A DNA stretch of 20,485 nt, taken from positions 1 to 20,485 of the forward strand of contig URKE01000034.1 of assembly GCA_900548285.1 (NCBI GenBank), read 5' to 3'. Source of the stretch: an uncultured Eubacteriales bacterium. GTDB taxonomy: Bacteria; Bacillota; Clostridia; Christensenellales; Borkfalkiaceae. Shown piece by piece: positions 15,410-20,485 of this stretch. The notes below the pieces were generated by a model. That model was not told the DNA's origin. It saw nothing but the letters and a program-made list of their open reading frames with translations, and did not search any database. A program made the translations under genes and the position numbers. Within the stretch, counting starts at the first letter, position 1. Each line of letters starts with the position of its first letter.

Positions 15410-15440
15410 CTTTGTCGCGCCCGGAAAAGACGCGACAAAG
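15410..15440 (-). other. Intra-operon stem-loop
   Basis: A perfect 10-bp stem (15410-15419 with 15431-15440) with an 11-base loop lies between the large lipoprotein gene and the MalG-type permease. No T tract follows on the transcribed strand, so it is not a standard terminator. Such hairpins often protect an upstream message from 3' decay, which would raise the lipoprotein over the transporter. Confidence 0.6.
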
Positions 15441-15451
15441 AGGAAAATTTA

Positions 15452-18400
15452 TTAAACCTGATAGTCGTCGGCGTAAATGCCTTCCGCCGAATACATCATT
15501 ATATAATCGCCCTGAGCGACGTTGTTCACGCACAGATAAAATCCGTTAGCGTTCTCTTCAAACGCCGTTTTTATGTTTTCCGGCGAGAATTCAACGATAT
15601 TCCAGCCTTTCTTTAAAGTGTAACCTTCTTCGTCTGCCGCCGAGCAAGCATAAACGCCGTCTGCGGAACAATAGATTACAAATCTTATTTTATCATATTT
15701 TCTTAAATTTTCAACTGTAAGATATCCGCCGTTTTCCACAGCCGGGAAACTTACTCTCGTCCAGGAAAACGCCGCGTTTGCGGTAATCTTGATCGCCTTG
15801 CCGGAAAGCGCGTTCACAACTTCGTTGGTTGCGCTTATGCCGACGTAGGTCATATCGCTCGCTTTGTCGAAATTATTCAAGAGGTAGCCTTTTTTACAAT
15901 TTACGGTCACGCTCGCTTCGCCTTCATATCCTTCGGATACGATAGTATAAGTAATCGTATATAAGCCTAAGACGTTTGCCGTAAACTTGCCGTCCGTTAC
16001 GGTTACCGCCGAGCCGCTCGCGTCCGTCACGGCGACGGAACAATCAAGCAAAGCTCCGTTCGCGTCTACCGCGGTGTACGCGGGAATCGTATATTCGCCG
16101 CCGTATAAAGCGATCAAACCGTCTACAGAGTCGATTTTAAGTTCGCCGGCAACGGGCGGAACGTAATCGTCGGCATAAATTCCGTAAGCGGCGTAAAGCA
16201 TGATGTGTTCGCCTGCGTTCAGACCGTTTACGGAAAGATAAAATCCGTTAGCGTTCTCTTCAAACGACGATTTTATGTTTTCCGGCGAGAATTCAACGAC
16301 GTTCCAGCCTTTCTTTAAAGTGTAACCTTCTTCGTTTGCCGCCGTGCAAAGATAAACGCCGTCTGCGGAACAATAGATTACGAATCTTATTTTATCATAT
16401 TTTCTTAAATTTTCAACTGTAAGATATCCGCCGTTTTCCACAGCCGGGAAACTTACTCTCGTCCAGGAAAACGCCGCGTTTGCGGTAATCTTTATCGCCT
16501 TGCCGGAAAGCGCGTCCACGACTTCGTTTCCGGAACTTACGGCAACGTAAGTTATATCGCTCGCTTTGTCGAAATTGTTTAAAAGATTACCCTTTTTGGC
16601 GTTTACGGTCACGCTCGCTTCGCCTTCGTATCCCGCGGTGATTACTTTATAAGTTATCGTGTACGCGCCGAGCGCCGCGACGGCGAATTTGTCGTCGTTT
16701 ACCTCAACAACGTTTCCGCCTGCGTCTTTTACGGTAATTTCACATTCAAGTCCGGTTTCGCCGTGCGTTGCCGAATACGCGGGAATCTTATACTCGCCGC
16801 CCAGAAGAGCCGTAAGGTTGTCTGTCGAATTTATCTTGACTTCAACTTCCACGTCGGGTTGATAATCATCCGCATAAATCCCGTAAAAACTATCGAAAAT
16901 AAGGTATTCGTTTTCTTTAAGACCGTTTACGCAAAGGTAGAATCCGTTTGCGTCTTCACGGAAATTGCCTGCGGCGACTACTCCGTTCATACTGAATTCC
17001 ACTATATTCCAGCCTTCCGATACGCCGACGCTTTCGCTGTTGGTTGCCGTGCAGAAGGTTGCCGAAGAACTGCTGTACACCACAAACTGAATCTTCTGGA
17101 ATTTCCGGAAGTTCTTCCAGGAAATATATCCCCCCTTACCGTCTTTCGCGCCGACCTGAACCTGAGCCCAACTCATACCGTCGGGAGCCGACGCTTTCAC
17201 GCCTTTACCGTCAAACGTGTCCGCAAGTTCGCAAAGTTTTGTGGTTTCAACGTTGATAACGTAAGGCAAATCCGAAAGAGCGTCGAACGAATTTAAAAGC
17301 ATCGCTTTTTTGCACTGCAAGGCTACGCTTTCGCTTCCGTCGTAACCGTCGGCGGTTATAACGTAAGTCAGTTCGTAATTTCCCGTAACCGAAGGCGTGA
17401 ATTTATCGCCCGCGGAAAGAGTTACGGTTGCGCCGTTGCCGTCTTTTACGATCACTTCGTATCCGAGCGCGTTGCCGTCGGCGTCTATAGCGGTTGCCGT
17501 CGGAACGGTCATTTCTTTATCTTTTATTATAACGCTTCCGTTTACGGCGTTAATTCTGATTTCGCCCGCAACCGGCGGTTCGTAGTTTTCGGCGTACAAT
17601 CCGTAAATTGCGTCGAATATCATTTCTTTTCCGCTCTCAAGCCCGTTCACGCAAAGATATATCCCGTTTGCGTCCTCGCTGAAATTACCCGCCGCGACAA
17701 AGTTTGCGATCGAGAAAGTAACCACGTTCCAACCGGCTTTTACGTCGTACTGCTCGTTCGCGTTCGCGGTGCAGAGTTTCAGGTCGTTGCCGACGTACAC
17801 GACGAATACGAGTTTATCGTATTTCGCAAAATTTCTTGCGGTTACGAAGCCTTTTTCATCCTTAACCGGCAATCTTACCTGATCCCACGAGAAGTTATCG
17901 CGCGCGGTTATTTTTACGCCGTGTCCGTTATAGCCGTCCACGAGTTCTTTCGTAGCCGTAGTTTCGCCGTCTTTTGCCCAGGTCACGGAGTCGACGCTTT
18001 CAAAATCGTTGAACGTCTCGCCGCGTCTGCAAATAAAGTTTATGGTTGCATACCCTTCATAACCTTCGGCGCTTATCGCATATTCGGCGGTGTAAAGACC
18101 TACCACGTCGGCTTTGAATTTATCTCCGTTAAGTTCGACGGCCGCGCCGGTTTTATCCTTAACGGTCACGGTGTATTCCAGAGTTTTACCGTCGTAAACG
18201 GCGGTAGCCTTCGGGAGAGTCACTTCGCTTCCGTACAATACGGGCGTATTATCTATTCCGTTTATAGTAATATCGGCTTCGACGGTGGGGACGTAATCTC
18301 TGGGATAAATTCCTATAAAATCATCGAGAACCATCCAGAAACCGTTCGTTCCGTAACGGAGATTGAGCAAAAATCCGTCTTTCTCGGAAAATTGACCTTT

Positions 18401-19360
18401 GGTAAATTTCAGACCTGCCTGAATCTGCTCTCTCGTGAATACCATAATATTCTGTCCTGCGGTTATGGAGAAAGTTCCGTTGGCAAGACCGAGTTCGTTA
18501 CTTTCGGACGCGTATACTGTAAGTTGTACCTTTTCGTATTTTAAAAGTTGATTTAACGTAATCATCTTTCCGTCCTTCTTTAAAGGAACGTATAACGAAC
18601 GATAGGTGTAATTATCGGTTCCGGTTTCGGTGATTTTCACGCCGTTACCTGTCGACGCGAATTCGCTGTTTAATTCCATTTCGCAAGGATCGGCAAAATA
18701 GCCTACGTCGGAAAGCGATTCGAACCCGTTGAGAAGATCTGCCATTTCGCAGTTTATGCCCAACGTTTTCACGCTTGAATTGCCGCTTTTATCGGTCGCC
18801 TTGTACGATACGGTGTAAGCGCCGAGCACGTTTGCCACAAACGTATTGTCGGTTACCGTTACGGCATTACCGTCTTTATCCGCAACGCTTATTTCGGGAA
18901 TAATACTCTCGCCCGAAGCGTCGCTCACCTTGCACGCGGGAATGGTTACGACGGAATTATAAATTACCGTCATGCCCTCGGGAGCGTTGACTATAATCAT
19001 GGGCGCGGTGGAGTCTTTCACGCTTACGTCTATCAACGCCACGACTTTTTCGTTTTCAAAATAACTTATCGCGTATCCTTGCAAAACGACCGCCCTGAAT
19101 TTCGCGTTGTTGATTTCTACCCGGGATTCGTCTTTGGCTTTCACTTCGAAGTCCAGCACCGCTCCGTCGCCGTTTACGACTTTGGGAACGATACACAGAG
19201 AGCCGATCTCTACGTCGATCGACGCAGGAATTGCTTCGCCGTTCGAAAGCATATATTTCGGCTCGTTTTCGCTCGTTCCCGCGCCACAGGAAACTAAGCA
19301 TACCGATATCATGCTTAAGCATAATACCGAAAGTACAATTGCTAAAAATTTTCTTTTCAT
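15452..19360 (-). CDS. Large surface lipoprotein with five Ig-like plus carbohydrate-binding-like modules
   Basis: The protein has 1302 residues. The signal peptide ends in a lipobox (LVSC, Cys25). After an N-terminal beta domain (about 35-118) come five modules of 230-240 residues, at roughly 120-360, 364-600, 601-840, 841-1073 and 1074-1302. Each begins with an Ig-like strand set (xIPAYTA, then DxxG, then VxxxGLYTITY) and continues with a beta-sandwich domain opening LLNNFD and carrying W(D/T)xV, YDKIRFVIY, GWNVVEFS and NGFYLCVNG. The second domain resembles a galactose-binding-fold carbohydrate-binding module, perhaps near CBM11. That is inference. No catalytic motif or second anchor is seen. 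As the first gene of the operon it may capture glycan on the cell surface. GGAGGG (19368-19373) is seven bases before ATG 19360. The ATG at 19375 lies upstream of that site. Confidence 0.85.
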   Translation of the reverse strand: MKRKFLAIVLSVLCLSMISVCLVSCGAGTSENEPKYMLSNGEAIPASIDVEIGSLCIVPKVVNGDGAVLDFEVKAKDESRVEINNAKFRAVVLQGYAISYFENEKVVALIDVSVKDSTAPMIIVNAPEGMTVIYNSVVTIPACKVSDASGESIIPEISVADKDGNAVTVTDNTFVANVLGAYTVSYKATDKSGNSSVKTLGINCEMADLLNGFESLSDVGYFADPCEMELNSEFASTGNGVKITETGTDNYTYRSLYVPLKKDGKMITLNQLLKYEKVQLTVYASESNELGLANGTFSITAGQNIMVFTREQIQAGLKFTKGQFSEKDGFLLNLRYGTNGFWMVLDDFIGIYPRDYVPTVEADITINGIDNTPVLYGSEVTLPKATAVYDGKTLEYTVTVKDKTGAAVELNGDKFKADVVGLYTAEYAISAEGYEGYATINFICRRGETFNDFESVDSVTWAKDGETTATKELVDGYNGHGVKITARDNFSWDQVRLPVKDEKGFVTARNFAKYDKLVFVVYVGNDLKLCTANANEQYDVKAGWNVVTFSIANFVAAGNFSEDANGIYLCVNGLESGKEMIFDAIYGLYAENYEPPVAGEIRINAVNGSVIIKDKEMTVPTATAIDADGNALGYEVIVKDGNGATVTLSAGDKFTPSVTGNYELTYVITADGYDGSESVALQCKKAMLLNSFDALSDLPYVINVETTKLCELADTFDGKGVKASAPDGMSWAQVQVGAKDGKGGYISWKNFRKFQKIQFVVYSSSSATFCTATNSESVGVSEGWNIVEFSMNGVVAAGNFREDANGFYLCVNGLKENEYLIFDSFYGIYADDYQPDVEVEVKINSTDNLTALLGGEYKIPAYSATHGETGLECEITVKDAGGNVVEVNDDKFAVAALGAYTITYKVITAGYEGEASVTVNAKKGNLLNNFDKASDITYVAVSSGNEVVDALSGKAIKITANAAFSWTRVSFPAVENGGYLTVENLRKYDKIRFVIYCSADGVYLCTAANEEGYTLKKGWNVVEFSPENIKSSFEENANGFYLSVNGLNAGEHIMLYAAYGIYADDYVPPVAGELKIDSVDGLIALYGGEYTIPAYTAVDANGALLDCSVAVTDASGSAVTVTDGKFTANVLGLYTITYTIVSEGYEGEASVTVNCKKGYLLNNFDKASDMTYVGISATNEVVNALSGKAIKITANAAFSWTRVSFPAVENGGYLTVENLRKYDKIRFVIYCSADGVYACSAADEEGYTLKKGWNIVEFSPENIKTAFEENANGFYLCVNNVAQGDYIMMYSAEGIYADDYQV
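15652..15791 (-). repeat. Near-identical repeat copy in module 5 of the large lipoprotein
   Basis: About 140 bases match the stretch 702 bases further on (16354-16493) with a single difference seen near its start. The shift is 234 codons, one module. The rest of modules 4 and 5 is clearly similar but less exact. This suggests recent duplication or gene conversion. Confidence 0.85.
16354..16493 (-). repeat. Near-identical repeat copy in module 4 of the large lipoprotein
   Basis: This is the partner of the copy at 15652-15791, in the same reading frame and 702 bases away. It covers the YDKIRFVIY to AFSWTRV part of the carbohydrate-binding-like domain. Confidence 0.85.
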
Positions 19361-19367
19361 TTTTCCA

Positions 19368-19373
19368 CCCTCC
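19368..19373 (-). promoter_or_regulatory. Ribosome binding site deciding the large lipoprotein start
   Basis: GGAGGG on the minus strand is seven bases before ATG 19360. It overlaps the first codons of a reading from ATG 19375, so the downstream start is preferred. Confidence 0.75.
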
Positions 19374-19385
19374 ATGTAGATTGGC

Positions 19386-19414
19386 TTGATTTTACCACAA
19401 TAAAATGTTATGAT
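19386..19414 (+). promoter_or_regulatory. Sigma-A promoter of the AraC-family regulator
   Basis: TTGATT (19386-19391), 17 bases, TATGAT (19409-19414). The start of transcription should be near 19421, giving a leader of about 45 bases that ends with AAGGAG. Confidence 0.65.
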
Positions 19415-19443
19415 ATAGTAAAAATTGCCTTAATTTTTGTAAA
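19415..19443 (-). promoter_or_regulatory. Candidate promoter of the glycan operon
   Basis: On the minus strand TTTACA (19443-19438), 17 bases, TACTAT (19420-19415). A second option is an extended -10, TGG-TAAAAT (19397-19389), with a poor -35. Either lies within or against the divergent regulator promoter, so one bound AraC-type protein could act on both. The imperfect -10 fits an activator-dependent promoter. Confidence 0.4.
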
Positions 19444-19465
19444 ATAGTCCAAAAAGGAGTGAAAT

Positions 19466-20416
19466 ATGCATCCGAAAAAGTTAGAATATACCGGCGTTGC
19501 GGAATATCAGTATAAAGATTTATTCCAATCGGAAAACAAATTTCGTTACGCTATCTCTTACGTACACGACAATACGATTAAATTTTCTTTTCCTATAGCG
19601 ATGCACAGTCACTCGTTTTGCGAAATCAATATTATAACGGAAGGCAGCGGCTGGCACTATATGGAAAACAACTGCGTTGAAGCCACAAAAGGCAGCGTTT
19701 ACGTTATACCCGAAAATTTTCAGCACGGGTATTTCAGCGAAGATCCCGATAATTTTAAAATTCTACACATACTGTTAAGTCCTTTCTTCCTGGAGCGATA
19801 TAAAGACGAATTACATTCCATTCCGGGTTTTACCATACTGTGGGATATAGAGCCGCTTATCCGCGACGGCTCGTCGCACGGCATGTTTTTAAGGCTGAAC
19901 GAAACCCAACTTAAAACTTTAACGCCCGAATTCAACGATCTTCTGGAACACAGCGATGATAAACCGGAAAATAACATACAGGAACTTTCCAAGGCATTAG
20001 ATATTATAAGTAAACTTTCGTCTCTTATGTTCGAAAGCCATAAAACAACGGATAAAAAACACTCTTACGACGAAAACGCAAATCTTTATTCTATAGTCAA
20101 AACGATGGAATACATGAAGGAAAATTACGGCGAGAAAATTTCTATAGATATGCTGCTTAAAATAGCGAATATGTCAAAATCGAATTACATAGCGAGTTTC
20201 AAAACGCTCAGCCGCTATACTCCGATAGAGTATTTAACCGAAATAAGGGTTGAAAAAGCAAAAGAAATGCTGTTTAACACGCAAAAAACCGTATCGACGA
20301 TCGCTCAGGATTGCGGATTTTTCGATTCTTCACACTTCACTTCTACTTTTAAGAAAAAAACGGGACAATCGCCAAAGCAGTACAGAAAGGGAAAATCTTA
20401 CGTTAACGATCAGTAA
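19466..20416 (+). CDS. AraC-family transcriptional regulator
   Basis: The protein has 316 residues. The N-terminal half is a cupin-type sensor domain: MHSHSFCEINIITEG (His47, His49), then GSVYVIPENFQHGY. The C-terminal 100 residues (about 210-311) are the double helix-turn-helix of AraC/XylS proteins. They include ISIDMLLKIANMSKSNYIASFK, TPIEYLTEIRVEKAKEML and the signature IAQDCGFFDSSHFTSTFKKKTGQSPKQYR. Such proteins usually activate a neighbouring sugar operon when a sugar binds the cupin. It is transcribed away from the ten-gene operon, with about 105 bases between the start codons, and is the likely regulator of that operon. AAGGAG is six bases before the ATG. It has its own sigma-A promoter. 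Confidence 0.95.
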   Translation: MHPKKLEYTGVAEYQYKDLFQSENKFRYAISYVHDNTIKFSFPIAMHSHSFCEINIITEGSGWHYMENNCVEATKGSVYVIPENFQHGYFSEDPDNFKILHILLSPFFLERYKDELHSIPGFTILWDIEPLIRDGSSHGMFLRLNETQLKTLTPEFNDLLEHSDDKPENNIQELSKALDIISKLSSLMFESHKTTDKKHSYDENANLYSIVKTMEYMKENYGEKISIDMLLKIANMSKSNYIASFKTLSRYTPIEYLTEIRVEKAKEMLFNTQKTVSTIAQDCGFFDSSHFTSTFKKKTGQSPKQYRKGKSYVNDQ

Positions 20417-20465
20417 TTGCGAACGAACTTTTTGAAATTATGCCGGACAAAACACAAAGCCGCCG

Positions 20466-20485
20466 CGACGAGCGTTTGCTCGTCG
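20466..20485 (+). terminator. Probable terminator cut by the window end
   Basis: An 8-bp stem (20466-20473 with 20478-20485) with loop GTTT runs to the last base of the window. It lies 50 bases after the AraC-family stop codon. The stem may continue, since GCCGC precedes it, and a T tract would lie outside the window. It most likely ends the regulator transcript. Confidence 0.5.

Noticed and set aside
15387..15533. Upstream extension of the MalG-type permease gene
   Set aside because: It runs through a hairpin and into the previous gene. Permease similarity begins after the chosen start.
17921..18544. 207-codon open frame on the + strand inside the large lipoprotein gene
   Set aside because: It is a shadow of the repeat-bearing gene on the other strand, with no start signal.
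15452..19360. CRISPR array considered because of regular repeats
   Set aside because: The repeats are about 700 bases apart, in frame and protein coding. No short direct repeats with unique spacers are present.

Overview
The window looks like chromosomal DNA of a spore-forming, gut-type clostridial Firmicute. I cannot name the species. The evidence is a SpoIIQ-like sporulation gene behind a forespore-type promoter, strong AGGAGG-type ribosome binding sites, many lipoproteins, an AraC-controlled CUT1 sugar ABC transporter without its own ATPase, and moderate GC content. Codon use looks even across the window and I see no phage, integrase or plasmid genes.

Region 1 (1-3249, + strand) starts with the terminator of a gene outside the window. 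A small lipoprotein (76-495), a SpoIIQ-like M23 protein (661-1377), an M1-type metallopeptidase lipoprotein (1473-2915) and a short FmdB-type zinc-ribbon protein (3052-3249) follow. The first two genes are each preceded by the same motif, GTATA-N15-GTCAATAAT, which fits a sigma-F/sigma-G promoter. The zinc-ribbon gene has a near-perfect sigma-A promoter.

Region 2 (3266-3546) is a 281-bp element with perfect 22-bp terminal inverted repeats and two internal hairpin arms of almost equal length. It lies between convergent genes and supplies the stop codon of the gene on the minus strand. It may be a MITE-like element or a structured RNA.

Region 3 (3543-19360, - strand) is one compact ten-gene operon. 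In transcription order it encodes: a 1302-residue lipoprotein of five Ig-like plus carbohydrate-binding-like modules; a MalG-type permease; a lipoprotein with a glycosidase-like barrel; a sugar-binding lipoprotein; a MalF-type permease; an ADP-ribosylglycohydrolase-fold protein; a secreted Ig-like protein with a Gly/Cys C-terminal anchor signal; a GH20-like hexosaminidase; a GH36 alpha-galactosidase; and an EamA-type transporter. Several genes are coupled by GTGA, ATGA or one-base spacings. A divergent AraC-family regulator (19466-20416) shares the promoter region and probably controls the operon.

Taken together, Region 3 reads as a glycan-use locus. Surface lipoproteins capture and perhaps trim a galactose- and N-acetylhexosamine-containing glycan. 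The ABC transporter imports the oligosaccharides using a shared ATPase encoded elsewhere. Cytoplasmic GH36, GH20 and possibly the ADP-ribosylglycohydrolase-fold enzyme then take them apart. The substrate is inferred from enzyme families only.
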